Assembly (NCBI RefSeq): GCF_001188955.3
Contig: NZ_JPRF03000031.1
Coordinates: forward strand, 27,036 to 91,035
Length of the DNA stretch: 64,000 nt
Origin: Kitasatospora aureofaciens
Lineage (GTDB): Bacteria; Actinomycetota; Actinomycetes; Streptomycetales; Streptomycetaceae
Reading direction: 5' to 3'
Part shown: one piece after another, positions 24,133 through 32,157 of the stretch
How positions within the stretch are numbered: the stretch's first letter is position 1
Layout: each line of letters opens with the position of its first letter
The notes under the pieces: model-generated
Seen by the model: the letters and a program-made list of their open reading frames with translations, nothing else
The model's database searches: none
Told to the model about the DNA's origin: nothing
Translations under genes and position numbers: made by a program

Positions 24133-25221
24133 TCACCCCGGTGGCAGCGGCTGCCACAGACAGCCGCAGTCCGGGTGTCCTCGTAGCCGTAGGCGGCGGG
24201 GCATCCCGTCGCCCGCCGAGATCTCGCACCAGCCGTCCACGCTCGGCGGTCGGCCGCCGTCCAGGTACACCTGGACGTGCAGTGCCGCCAGGCCGGCGAC
24301 GGCCGTCGCCAGGGCGGTGTCGCAGGCCGGTGTGCGGGCCCGGCCGGGGCCGTTGTCGGCCAGCTGGGCCAGGACCCGCGGCCAGGCCGCGTCCTCGTCC
24401 TCCCGCCGCAGCACCAGGCAGTGCCCGCAGGCCGACCGTCCTGGGATCACCAGCGGCCCGATGATGCCGAACTCCTCGACCACGCCCACGTACAGGTGGG
24501 GCACCCCGGCGCGGAGCAGCAGCCGGGCCTCGTACGTCCCGCCTGCGAAGGCGGCGCTGCCGTCCCGGGGCGCGAGGACCACGAAGTCGGGTGGCGGGTC
24601 GTCGGACTTCCGCCGTGGCACCGGGACCAGTGGTCGGCCTGTGGCCCGCTGCACCGTCTCCCGGGCGACCGTCGAGCGCAGCCGTCCGACGTCTGCGGGT
24701 GGCAGCCCCGCGGGCGAGCAGTCGGCGGGCTGGACCCGCCCGCTGTCAGCCACCGTGACGCTGCCGGTGCCGCCGGCGGCGAGCACCGCCGCCACGGCCG
24801 CGCCGACCCGGCCCGCGCCGCGCACCTCGATCCGGGTCTCGGCCCGCCGGGCCAGGACCGCCGGTGCGGCGCCCGGGCCGGAGTGGACCAGGGACAGCGA
24901 GGCGAGGTCGGGCCCGAGCAGGTCCCGGTGGGGCCGGGGGAAGTGGGAGAGCGCCCGGTCGGTCGCTTCCGCGTCGTCCAGCAGCCCGGTCTCCTCCAGT
25001 TCGCTCAGCAGCGTGTCGGCGGGTTCGCGCCCGAGGCCGATCCGCTCGCCGGCGGACAGCAGCTCGGGTCGGTCGCGCGTTCCGTCGACGAGTTCGAGGA
25101 ACTCGCACAGCGTCTTGTCGGCGTTGCCGAGCACCCCGGCGTACCGGGTGACGGTGCCGAACTGCAGGGTCTCGGAGTCCCGCCAGCTGCGGGACAGAGC
25201 GGGCTTCAACACGAGGCGCAC
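24133..25221 (-). CDS. ThiF/E1-like adenylyltransferase-fold protein, degenerate
   Basis: 362-aa protein. The N-terminal ~110 residues resemble a winged-helix (RiPP-recognition-like) domain; a Rossmann-like segment follows (IEVRGAGRVGAAVAAVLAAG, about 135-155; SVTVADSGRVQPAD). The ThiF/E1 ATP-site motif Asn-Arg-Gln is not visible where expected (ADSGRVQPADCSPAGL). Two cysteine pairs suggest a zinc site: ACGHCLVLRR (~270) and PDCGCLW near the C-terminus. This combination recalls ThiF-like leader-binding partner proteins (ocin-ThiF/TOMM C type) rather than active E1 enzymes, but no precursor peptide or cyclodehydratase is nearby. GTG start with GGGAG 6 nt upstream. Divergent from the metallopeptidase gene, sharing a promoter region with two DnaA boxes. 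Confidence 0.78.
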   Translation of the reverse strand: MRLVLKPALSRSWRDSETLQFGTVTRYAGVLGNADKTLCEFLELVDGTRDRPELLSAGERIGLGREPADTLLSELEETGLLDDAEATDRALSHFPRPHRDLLGPDLASLSLVHSGPGAAPAVLARRAETRIEVRGAGRVGAAVAAVLAAGGTGSVTVADSGRVQPADCSPAGLPPADVGRLRSTVARETVQRATGRPLVPVPRRKSDDPPPDFVVLAPRDGSAAFAGGTYEARLLLRAGVPHLYVGVVEEFGIIGPLVIPGRSACGHCLVLRREDEDAAWPRVLAQLADNGPGRARTPACDTALATAVAGLAALHVQVYLDGGRPPSVDGWCEISAGDGMPRRLRLRGHPDCGCLWQPLPPG

Positions 25222-25292
25222 GACGATCTCCCTTCCGATCGTTTCCGGACGGCTGACCGCAGCATGCCCCATCGCGCAGACCGCGCGCAGAA

Positions 25293-25352
25293 AGTTATCC
25301 ACAGGCCTGGAGTTATGATCACAACATCTGTTCGCGCACCTTGTGGATAACT
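25293..25352. promoter_or_regulatory. Inverted pair of perfect DnaA boxes
   Basis: TTATCCACA (25295-25303) and its complement TGTGGATAA (25342-25350) are both exact DnaA boxes. They lie inside an 11-bp inverted repeat AGTTATCCACA / TGTGGATAACT about 47 bp apart. They sit in the divergent promoter region of the ThiF-like and M48-type genes. Sequence match is certain; DnaA binding is inferred. Confidence 0.65.
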
Positions 25353-25476
25353 GCCCATCCCCTCTGGCGTCGGTTTCCGGACACCCCCTGTCGGCCTTTC
25401 GTTCCCGATCGCTCCATGAAAGTTTTCGGCCACGGCACCGGACTTCTGTCAGCCGCACCGGGTAACGTCGTGTGCC

Positions 25477-26220
25477 ATGGCAGCCGAGCGGGACTCCCAT
25501 CGATCGGCGTCGCGTCGGCGTGCCCGTGCAGCGACCGGGTCGCAGGTGGCGGCGCCGAGCACGCGCGGGCGCCCGGACGGGAAGCAGCGCGAGAAGCAAC
25601 ACGAGAGCCAGCAGGCGGCGTCGCAGCTCCCGCCCTCCGGTGCGCTGCCCCCGGAGGGGCACGACCGCAGCCGGGTCGAGGTGCGGCGCAGCGCGCGCCG
25701 CAGCCGTACCGTCTCCGCCTACCGCGAGGGCGATCGCACCGTCGTCCTGATTCCGGCCCGGATGTCGCACGCCGAGGAGCAGCGCTGGGTGACGCAGATG
25801 CTGGAGAAACTCGCCGCGCAGGAGCGCCGGCGGATCCTCGGGGACGACGCCCTGATGGGCCGGGCCCGGGAGTTGTCGGCGGCCTACCTGGGCGGTCGCG
25901 CCCAGCCGGTCCAGGTCCGCTGGGTGACGAACCAGAATTCGCGCTGGGGCTCGTGCACGCCCAGCGAGGGGACGATCCGGCTGTCCCACCGGTTGCAGGG
26001 CATGCCGGAGTACGTGCTGGACTACGTGCTGTTGCACGAGCTGGCGCACCTGCTGGTGCCGGACCACGGCCCGGCGTTCTGGGCGCTGCTGGAGGCCTAT
26101 CCCCGAACTGAGCGGGCCCGCGGCTATCTGGAGGGAGTGGTGTCCGCCGCGCGGCTGCCCCACATTCCGGGTGCCCGGCACGGCGCGCCGAGTCCGGATC
26201 CGGCGGCCTCCTGCGGCTGA
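25477..26220 (+). CDS. YgjP/M48-like metallopeptidase domain protein
   Basis: 247-aa protein of the YgjP (DUF45, SprT-related) metallopeptidase group. The catalytic region is clear: WVTNQNSRWGSCTPSEGTIR, then YVLLHELAHLLVPDHGPAFW with the HExxH zinc motif and a third His ligand. The N-terminal ~75 residues are basic and low complexity. ATG start; TAACGT (25463-25468) ends 8 nt before it and there is no Shine-Dalgarno sequence, suggesting a leaderless mRNA. Substrate unknown. Divergent from the ThiF-like gene and followed by a strong terminator. Confidence 0.88.
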   Translation: MAAERDSHRSASRRRARAATGSQVAAPSTRGRPDGKQREKQHESQQAASQLPPSGALPPEGHDRSRVEVRRSARRSRTVSAYREGDRTVVLIPARMSHAEEQRWVTQMLEKLAAQERRRILGDDALMGRARELSAAYLGGRAQPVQVRWVTNQNSRWGSCTPSEGTIRLSHRLQGMPEYVLDYVLLHELAHLLVPDHGPAFWALLEAYPRTERARGYLEGVVSAARLPHIPGARHGAPSPDPAASCG

Positions 26221-26281
26221 CGGGGCCTGGGGCGCCGAGGAGGCCCGAGGGGCTGAGGCGGCTTGAGGAAGACTGACCGAA

Positions 26282-26315
26282 AAGGGGGCGCGGGCTCATC
26301 GGCCCGCGCCCCCTT
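26282..26315. terminator. Bidirectional intrinsic terminator
   Basis: Perfect 14-bp stem AAGGGGGCGCGGGC / GCCCGCGCCCCCTT with a TCATCG loop, between the convergent metallopeptidase and Nudix genes. Confidence 0.88.
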
Positions 26316-26336
26316 GGCGCGCTTCACCTCAGTCGG

Positions 26337-26927
26337 TCAGGCGGTCAGCCGCCGTGCCCGGGCGACCAGGTCGCGCACCGAGTGGTCGGTGAGTTCCGGC
26401 AGCCGGTCGAAGTCGAACCAGCGCAGGTCCAGCGACTCCTCGCTGATCAGCGCCTGCGCCCCGGCCGGGGCCAGCGCGATGTACTGGACGTCCAGGTGGG
26501 TGTTCTCCGGCCGGTCCTTGCCGGTGCAGCGGACCTGGTGGCGGTCCAGCTTGGCGGGGACGGGGGCACCGTTCTCCCGCAGCAGGGTGAGGTCGGGGAT
26601 GCCGGACTCCTCGACGGCCTCGCGCAGCGCGGCGGAGGCGAGGTCGGCGTCGCCGGGCTCGCAGTGCCCGCCCATCTGCAGCCACATGCCGACCTTGGGG
26701 TGCAGGGTGAGCAGCACCCGCCCCGCCGCCGGGTCGATGACGGCCGCGCTCGCCGTGAGGTGGGCGGGCAGGCAGGACCGGTACACGCCCTCGGGTTGTT
26801 CGGCGAGGTGCGCGAGGTAGTCGAGCCGCAGCTGTTCCTGGTCCTGGTCGGCGGGCCGCCAGTCGGTCAGGGTGCGGACGGCGTCCGCGTGCAGGGTGGA
26901 CGTCGTGCCCGTCCCGGTGGCCGTCAT
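26337..26927 (-). CDS. Nudix hydrolase
   Basis: 196-aa Nudix protein. The Nudix box GGHCEPGDADLASAALREAVEESGI (about 92-116) fits GX5EX7REUXEEXGU apart from the variable insert, preceded by LLTLHPKVGMWLQMGGH. Substrate is not evident. Its ATG overlaps the TGA of the upstream zinc metalloprotease gene (ATGA), so translation is coupled. Length is somewhat above a bare Nudix domain, with an N-terminal helical extension. Confidence 0.9.
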   Translation of the reverse strand: MTATGTGTTSTLHADAVRTLTDWRPADQDQEQLRLDYLAHLAEQPEGVYRSCLPAHLTASAAVIDPAAGRVLLTLHPKVGMWLQMGGHCEPGDADLASAALREAVEESGIPDLTLLRENGAPVPAKLDRHQVRCTGKDRPENTHLDVQYIALAPAGAQALISEESLDLRWFDFDRLPELTDHSVRDLVARARRLTA

Positions 26928-28456
26928 GCGGTGGGCTCGCCCTTCCCGTCGGTGCCGTCCTGGTCGGTCCCCGGCGCATCGCCCTTCGGCCGCTCGTCCT
27001 TGGTGAGGTCGGGCTTGCCGGCCGCGGCCTCGCCGAGCAGCTTGTCGAGGGCGTCGAAGTCGAAGCCGCCCTCCAGGTCGCCGCTGCCGCGGTGCACGAA
27101 GGCGTCCGGGTCGTCCAGGTCGGCGGCGGTGGGCAGCATGTCGGGGTGCTGCCAGAGGGCGTCGCGGCCCTCGATGCCGCGGGCGTCGGCGAGCAGTGCC
27201 CACAGCCGGGCGGCGTCGCGCAGCCGGCGCGGGCGCAGTTCCAGGCCGACCAGGGTGGCGAAGGTCTGCTCGGCGGGCCCGCCGGCGGCGCGGCGGCGGC
27301 GGACGGTCTCGCGCAGCGCGCCGGCCTGCGGCAGGTGGGGTTCGGCAGCGGCGTGGACGACGGCGTCGACCCAGCCCTCGACCAGCGCGAGGGCGGTCTC
27401 CAGGCGGGCGAGCGCGGCCTTCTGCTCGGGAGTGTCCTCGGGCTGGAGCAGGCCTCCGGCGAGGGCCTCCTGGAGGGCCTCCGGGTTGCTCGGGTCGAGC
27501 TGGCCGGCGAGTTCCTCCATGCGGGAGGTGTCGACCTTGATGCCGCGGGCGTAGGCCTCGACGGCGCCGAGCAGGTGGGCCCGCAGCCACGGCACGTGGG
27601 CGAAGAGCCGCTGGTGGGCGGCCTCGCGCAGGGCGAGGTAGAGCCGGACCTCCTCGGCGGGCACGTTCAGGCCCTCGCCGAACTCGGCGACGTTCTGCGG
27701 CAGCAGGGCGGCCTTGCCGGCCGGGGCGAGCGGCAGGCCGACGTCGGTGGAGCCGACGACCTCGCCGGCCAGGGCGCCGAGCGCCTGGCCGATCTGGGTG
27801 CCGAACATGGCGCCCCCCATGGAGCGCATCATGCCCATCAGCGGGCCGGCCATGGCCTGCATCTCCTCGGGAAGGACGCCGCCCATGGCGGTGCCGACGC
27901 GCTCGGCGACGGGGTCGACGAGGTCCTTCCAGACCGGGAGGGTGGCCTCGATCCACTCGGCGCGGCTCCAGGCGACGGCGGTGCCGGCGCCGGAGGGGAA
28001 CTCGGTGACGCCGTCGAGCCACAGGTCGGCCAGGCGCACGGCCTCCTCGACGGCGGCGCGCTCGGCGGCGCCGACCGAGCGGTCCTTGCTCTTGCCCTCG
28101 GCGGGTTCGGCGACGACGGTCTGCCGGGCGATGTTCTGGGCGAGTTCCCAGTTCACCGGGCCGCCCTCGAAGGAGAGCATCTGTCCGAGCTGCTGGAACG
28201 CGGCGCCGAGGTCACCGGGGTTCAGGCCGCCGAACATCGCGCCGAAGGGGTTGTCGGCTCCGGCGCCGCCGGGGCCGCCCGGGGCGCCGGGCATGCCGAA
28301 CATCGCGCCGAAGGGGTTGCCGGCTCCGAAGCCGAACGGCTGGGGGCCGCCGCTGCCTTCCTGGCCCTGCTCCTTCTTCTGCGCGTCGTCGGGCTTGGCC
28401 TTGCCGTCCTCGGGCTCCTCGGGCGGAACGCCGAATCCGAAGGGAAGGTCGCTCAC
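26924..28456 (-). CDS. Zinc-dependent metalloprotease, actinobacterial DUF2342 type
   Basis: 510-aa protein of the actinobacterial zinc-dependent metalloprotease/coenzyme F420 biosynthesis-associated family. The N-terminal ~90 residues are acidic and Gly/Pro-rich with repeated GNPFGAMFG-like elements (NPFGAMFG occurs twice). The conserved core includes FGTQIGQALGALAGEVVGSTD, LPQNVAEF and the putative metal motif LREAAHQRLFAHVPWLR. GTG start at MSDLPFGFGVPP with GAGG just upstream; a longer ATG at 28483 lacks a ribosome site. Translationally coupled to the Nudix gene. The protease label follows family annotation; activity is not shown by the sequence alone. Confidence 0.82.
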   Translation of the reverse strand: MSDLPFGFGVPPEEPEDGKAKPDDAQKKEQGQEGSGGPQPFGFGAGNPFGAMFGMPGAPGGPGGAGADNPFGAMFGGLNPGDLGAAFQQLGQMLSFEGGPVNWELAQNIARQTVVAEPAEGKSKDRSVGAAERAAVEEAVRLADLWLDGVTEFPSGAGTAVAWSRAEWIEATLPVWKDLVDPVAERVGTAMGGVLPEEMQAMAGPLMGMMRSMGGAMFGTQIGQALGALAGEVVGSTDVGLPLAPAGKAALLPQNVAEFGEGLNVPAEEVRLYLALREAAHQRLFAHVPWLRAHLLGAVEAYARGIKVDTSRMEELAGQLDPSNPEALQEALAGGLLQPEDTPEQKAALARLETALALVEGWVDAVVHAAAEPHLPQAGALRETVRRRRAAGGPAEQTFATLVGLELRPRRLRDAARLWALLADARGIEGRDALWQHPDMLPTAADLDDPDAFVHRGSGDLEGGFDFDALDKLLGEAAAGKPDLTKDERPKGDAPGTDQDGTDGKGEPTA

Positions 28457-28601
28457 GGGGTCCTCGATCCGGTCGGCCGTCATGCGGGTGTGGCGGGAAG
28501 TGCTGCCGCCCGGGGGTCCGGTGGAGCGGGGGACTCGTGGGCGGCTCCCGCACGCAAGGCCCGCGCCGGGTGCACCGCCGGGCCTTCGCCTCGGGCAGGA
28601 T

Positions 28602-28637
28602 GGACGTACGTGACACACGTCCGTACGCACATAAGCT
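28602..28637 (+). promoter_or_regulatory. Promoter and palindromes upstream of the SDR gene
   Basis: GTGACA (28610-28615), 16 bp, TAAGCT (28632-28637) form a vegetative-like promoter. Nested inverted repeats GGACGT/ACGTCC and ACGTG/CACGT cover the -35 (28602-28622) and could be an operator shared with the divergent protease gene. Confidence 0.45.
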
Positions 28638-28655
28638 AACCGTGGAGGATGGCCG

Positions 28656-29804
28656 GTGAGTTCCCCGCCCTCGGACGTTCGCTCTGGGCTGACCGCAGGA
28701 GAGGACGACCCGGACACCACGGTGTCGCCGCCTCCAGCCTACGGCGGGCGGCCGTTGACCGTGGCCGTCACCGGCGCGGCGGGGGTGCTGGGCGAGCGGG
28801 TCGCGGCCCGGCTGGTGGCCTCGCCCCACGTGCGCAGGGTGCTGGCGGTGGACGACCGGCGCGGTGAGGTCGCGGGCGTGCAGTGGCGGGTGCTGGACGT
28901 ACGGGATCCGGCGGTCGCCGAGCGGCTGGCCGGGGTCGACGTGGTGGTGCACCTGGCGATGGACTTCGGCATGGAGTCCGATCCGCGGGCCCGCAGCGCC
29001 TACAACGTGCGCGGCGCCCAGACGGTGCTGACCGCGGCCGCGGCCGCCGGGGTGCACCGGGTGGTGCTCTGCACCTCCGCGATGGTCTACGGCGCGCTGG
29101 CCGACAACGAGGTGCCGCTGGCCGAGGACTCCGAGCTGCGGGCGACGGAGGAGGCCTCGCTGGTCGGGGACCTGCTGGAGATCGAGCGCCTGGCCCGGCG
29201 GGCGCCGCGGGCCCACCCCGGCCTGCAGGTGACGGTGCTGCGCCCGGCGGTGGTGGTGGGTCCCGGGGTGGACACCGTGCTGACCCGGCACTTCGAGGCG
29301 CCCAGGCTGCTGGTGGTGGCCGGTTCCCGCCCGTGCTGGCAGTTCTGCCACGTGGAGGACCTGGCGGCGGCGTTGGAGTACGCGGCGCTGGGCCTGGTCG
29401 AGGGCGAGGTGACGGTCGGCTGCGACGGCTGGCTGGAGCAGGAGGACGTGGAGCGGCTGTCGGGGATCCGGCGGATGGAGCTGCCGGCCGCGCTGGCGCT
29501 CGGGACGGCGGCCCGCCTGCACCGGCTGGGCCTGACCCCGGCCCCGGCGGGGGATCTGGCGTACACCATGTACCCGTGGGTGGTGTCCGGCAGCCGGCTG
29601 CACGAGGCGGGCTGGCGGCCGGAGTTCACCAACGAGCAGGTGCTGGCGGAACTGCTGGCGCAGGTGTCCGGCAAGCACGCGGTGGCGGGGCGACGGCTGG
29701 GCGGCAAGGAGGCGGCGACCAGTCTGGGGGCGGCCGGGGCGACGGTGGCGCTGGTCGGTACGGCGGCGCTGGTGCGCCGGGCCCGCAAGCGGCGACGCTT
29801 CTGA
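28656..29804 (+). CDS. NAD-dependent epimerase/dehydratase family protein (extended SDR)
   Basis: 382-aa extended short-chain dehydrogenase. Rossmann motif VTGAAGVLGERVAARL (about 35-50), then VHLAMDF, AAAAAGVHRVVLCTSAMVYG with a Ser, but the usual YxxxK is not visible at its normal place (EEASLVGDLLEIERLAR instead), so catalysis may differ. FCHVEDLAAALEYAALG is the typical C-terminal substrate-domain segment. A hydrophobic C-terminal stretch (GAAGATVALVGTAALV) followed by Arg/Lys residues could anchor the protein to the membrane. GTG start with GGAGG 8 nt upstream. Role unknown. Confidence 0.85.
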   Translation: MSSPPSDVRSGLTAGEDDPDTTVSPPPAYGGRPLTVAVTGAAGVLGERVAARLVASPHVRRVLAVDDRRGEVAGVQWRVLDVRDPAVAERLAGVDVVVHLAMDFGMESDPRARSAYNVRGAQTVLTAAAAAGVHRVVLCTSAMVYGALADNEVPLAEDSELRATEEASLVGDLLEIERLARRAPRAHPGLQVTVLRPAVVVGPGVDTVLTRHFEAPRLLVVAGSRPCWQFCHVEDLAAALEYAALGLVEGEVTVGCDGWLEQEDVERLSGIRRMELPAALALGTAARLHRLGLTPAPAGDLAYTMYPWVVSGSRLHEAGWRPEFTNEQVLAELLAQVSGKHAVAGRRLGGKEAATSLGAAGATVALVGTAALVRRARKRRRF

Positions 29805-29877
29805 TCCGAGGGACTCCCGGGCGGGCACCGGACGAGCGGTGACGAACGGCCGGGCATCGAACGGGCCGCCTGGATTC

Positions 29878-29904
29878 TCACGATGCGAAATTTCGCAATC
29901 GTGA
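29878..29904. promoter_or_regulatory. AT-centred 27-nt palindrome before moaE
   Basis: TCACGAT - GCGAAATTTCGC - A - ATCGTGA: the 12-bp core is a perfect palindrome and the 7-bp outer arms also pair, broken by one extra A. It lies 74 bp after the SDR stop and 49 bp before moaE. It could be an operator or a terminator; the AT-rich core is unusual here. Confidence 0.55.
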
Positions 29905-29953
29905 TGCGGAAGCCCCTTGCCGGGGGCGGACCCGGATGGGGAATCATGGAGTC

Positions 29954-30394
29954 ATGTCCGAGAACCACGACCCCATCCGCCTGCTCGCCATCCGTGAGGC
30001 CCCGCTCTCCCTGGACGAGGTGTACGAGGCGGTCGGCGACGACGCGGCCGGCGGCACCACCGTCTTCGTCGGAACGGTCCGGGACCACGACGGCGGCAAG
30101 TCGGTCTCCGCGCTGGAGTACAGCTGCCACCCCACGGCCGAGGATGAGATGCGCCGGATCGCCGAGAAGGTCGTCGCCGACTTCCCGGTCAAGGCGCTCG
30201 CGGCGGTGCACCGGGTGGGCCGGCTGGAGATCACCGACAAGGCCGTGATCGTCGCCGTCTCCTGCGCGCACCGCGGGGAGGCCTTCGCAGCCGCCCGCCG
30301 GCTGATCGACGACCTCAAGCACGAGGTGCCGATCTGGAAGCACCAGGTCTTCGCCGACGGCGAGGAGGAGTGGGTCGGCGCCGGCGGCTGCTGA
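29954..30394 (+). CDS. moaE: Molybdopterin synthase catalytic subunit MoaE
   Basis: 146-aa large subunit of molybdopterin synthase, which transfers sulfur from MoaD thiocarboxylate to precursor Z in molybdenum cofactor synthesis. Conserved features: GTTVFVGTVRDHDGGK, ALEYSCHPTAEDEM, VHRVGRLEITDKAV, VAVSCAHRGEAF and the signature KHEVPIWKHQ with the catalytic lysines. ATG start MSENHDPIRL; GGAG is only 3 nt upstream, so recognition may not rely on it. No MoaD gene is next to it. Confidence 0.93.
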   Translation: MSENHDPIRLLAIREAPLSLDEVYEAVGDDAAGGTTVFVGTVRDHDGGKSVSALEYSCHPTAEDEMRRIAEKVVADFPVKALAAVHRVGRLEITDKAVIVAVSCAHRGEAFAAARRLIDDLKHEVPIWKHQVFADGEEEWVGAGGC

Positions 30395-30400
30395 CCGCCA

Positions 30401-30428
30401 CCCGCACCCCGCACCCCGCACCCCGCAC
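30401..30428. repeat. Four 7-bp CCCGCAC tandem repeats
   Basis: Four exact CCCGCAC units directly after moaE, followed by looser CCCGG-CATCCC repeats to about 30490. The whole 30395-30753 interval has no gene. Confidence 0.75.
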
Positions 30429-30753
30429 CCCGGCATCCCGGCATTGCGCGCCGGGCATCCCGCACCCCGGCATCCCGCGCCAGGTACCCCGCACCCGACG
30501 GCCCTCGCCCGGCGGCCTCCGCCGCGCTGCCTCCGGGCGCCGGTCCCGACCGCGTGCGGCGGAACCGGCCGCACACGGAGCGCGTCCCCCGGGTCAGGCG
30601 CGCCGCGGTTTCACCCGAACGGGTCCGGCGCGGTGGGCCGAATACTCCATGGAAGTGAGCCGATCGGCCGTCCCGTAACCCGGACGGCGCCGGTCGAGTT
30701 GTCCGCCGGAGTGGTTAATCTGCTCATAGACACGACGAGCTGGGAGTACTGAT

Positions 30754-30945
30754 ATGGGTGCGCTCGCCTGGTTGATCATTCCGGTTGTCGCCGTCCTGGT
30801 CGCCGCCGCCTGGGCGAGCTGGGCCCAGCGGGCCCCGAAGGCGACGGGGGACCCGGCCTCCCTCGCCGAGCACCGGCGCTTCATGGCCGCGATGGAACGC
30901 ACCACGGCCGGCACCTCCGCGCCGGGGGAGCACTCCGGTCGGTAG
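30754..30945 (+). CDS. Small single-pass membrane protein
   Basis: 63-aa protein with one N-terminal transmembrane helix (LAWLIIPVVAVLVAAAWASWA, about 4-24) and a short charged cytoplasmic tail (SLAEHRRFMAAMERTT). ATG start with GGGAG 8 nt upstream. It is 42 bp ahead of the PDZ protease gene. No known domain; the clean start, ribosome site and position support a real gene. Confidence 0.7.
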   Translation: MGALAWLIIPVVAVLVAAAWASWAQRAPKATGDPASLAEHRRFMAAMERTTAGTSAPGEHSGR

Positions 30946-30987
30946 CCCGGCGGGCGCCGCGTCACCCGCGTCCCGTACTGTCGTGGC

Positions 30988-32100
30988 ATGCCACGCCGCT
31001 CCGCGACGATGCTCGCTGCCACCCTGCTGCTCATAGCGCTGCTCTGCGTCTCGGTGCTGATGAAGGTGCCGTACACGGAGATGAGCCCGGGCCCGACGTA
31101 CAACACGCTCGGCGAGCAGGGGGGCAAGCCGGTGATCACCATCACCGGTCACGACTCGTACCGGGCCTCCGGGCACCTCAACATGACCACGGTGCAGGTG
31201 ACCGGGGCGAAGTACGAGCCCAGCCTGGTCAACGCGGTGATCGGCTGGATGCGCGACGACGTGCTGGTGGTGCCGCACGACAACGTCTACCCCAAGGGCC
31301 AGTCCGACGCGGACGCCAAGAAGCAGAACGCCGAGGAGTTCGCCTCCTCCGAGGACAGCGCCCGCACCGCCGCGCTCAAGCAGCTGGGCGTCCCGGTCGG
31401 CAACGAACTGATCGTCAAGTCGGTCACCGCGGGCGCCCCGGCCGAGGGCCGGCTGCACGCGGGGGACCAGATCGTCGCGGTGGACGGCGCCGCCGTCGAC
31501 TCGGTCGACCAGGTGGTCGCCGCCGTCACCAAGCACAAGCCCGGCGAGTCGGTGGTCTTCACCGTGGTGCCGCGCGTCAAGGACACCTCCGGCAACGGCT
31601 CGGCCACCCCGGGCGCGAAGACGGACGTCACCGTCCCGACCGTGCGGGCCAAGGACCTCGACCCGAAGGCCCCGGCCGAGCGGGCCGAGCTCGCCGTGGT
31701 CGGCATCGGCACCGGGATCCGGCACACCTACCCGTTCCAGATCGACATCGGCCTGCAGGACGTCGGCGGCCCCAGCGCCGGGCTGATGTTCTCGCTCGGC
31801 ATCGTCGACAAGCTCACCCCCGGCGGCGACCTCACCGGCGGCAAGTTCGTGGCCGGCACCGGCACCATCGACGACGACGGCAAGGTCGGCCCGATCGGCG
31901 GGATATCGATGAAGCTGATCGCCGCCCGGGACGCCGGGGCCCAGTACTTCTTCACCCCGTCCTCGAACTGCGCCGAGGCCACCAAGAACGTGCCGTCCGG
32001 GCTGACCCTGATCAAGACGGACACCCTGGACGGCGCGCTGAAGTCGCTGGAGCAGATCCGCTCCGGGCAGACCTCCGCGCTGCCGTCCTGCCCCGAGTAA
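30988..32100 (+). CDS. PDZ-containing Lon-like (S16) membrane protease, YlbL type
   Basis: 370-aa membrane-anchored protease. An N-terminal signal anchor (about 8-26) leads into an extracytoplasmic part, a PDZ domain (about 145-200; AEGRLHAGDQIVAVDGAAV) and a C-terminal Lon-type S16 proteolytic domain with the Ser-Lys dyad Ser263 (GGPSAGLMF) and Lys309 (GGISMKLIAARDAG). It lacks an AAA module. YlbL of Bacillus is related. ATG start; TACTGT (30976-30981) ends 6 nt upstream with no Shine-Dalgarno sequence, so it is probably leaderless. Confidence 0.92.
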   Translation: MPRRSATMLAATLLLIALLCVSVLMKVPYTEMSPGPTYNTLGEQGGKPVITITGHDSYRASGHLNMTTVQVTGAKYEPSLVNAVIGWMRDDVLVVPHDNVYPKGQSDADAKKQNAEEFASSEDSARTAALKQLGVPVGNELIVKSVTAGAPAEGRLHAGDQIVAVDGAAVDSVDQVVAAVTKHKPGESVVFTVVPRVKDTSGNGSATPGAKTDVTVPTVRAKDLDPKAPAERAELAVVGIGTGIRHTYPFQIDIGLQDVGGPSAGLMFSLGIVDKLTPGGDLTGGKFVAGTGTIDDDGKVGPIGGISMKLIAARDAGAQYFFTPSSNCAEATKNVPSGLTLIKTDTLDGALKSLEQIRSGQTSALPSCPE

Positions 32101-32157
32101 GACCGTCGGGCAAGACCCGTCAGGCAAGGGCGTCGGGTGAGACCGCCGGGCGAGGGC

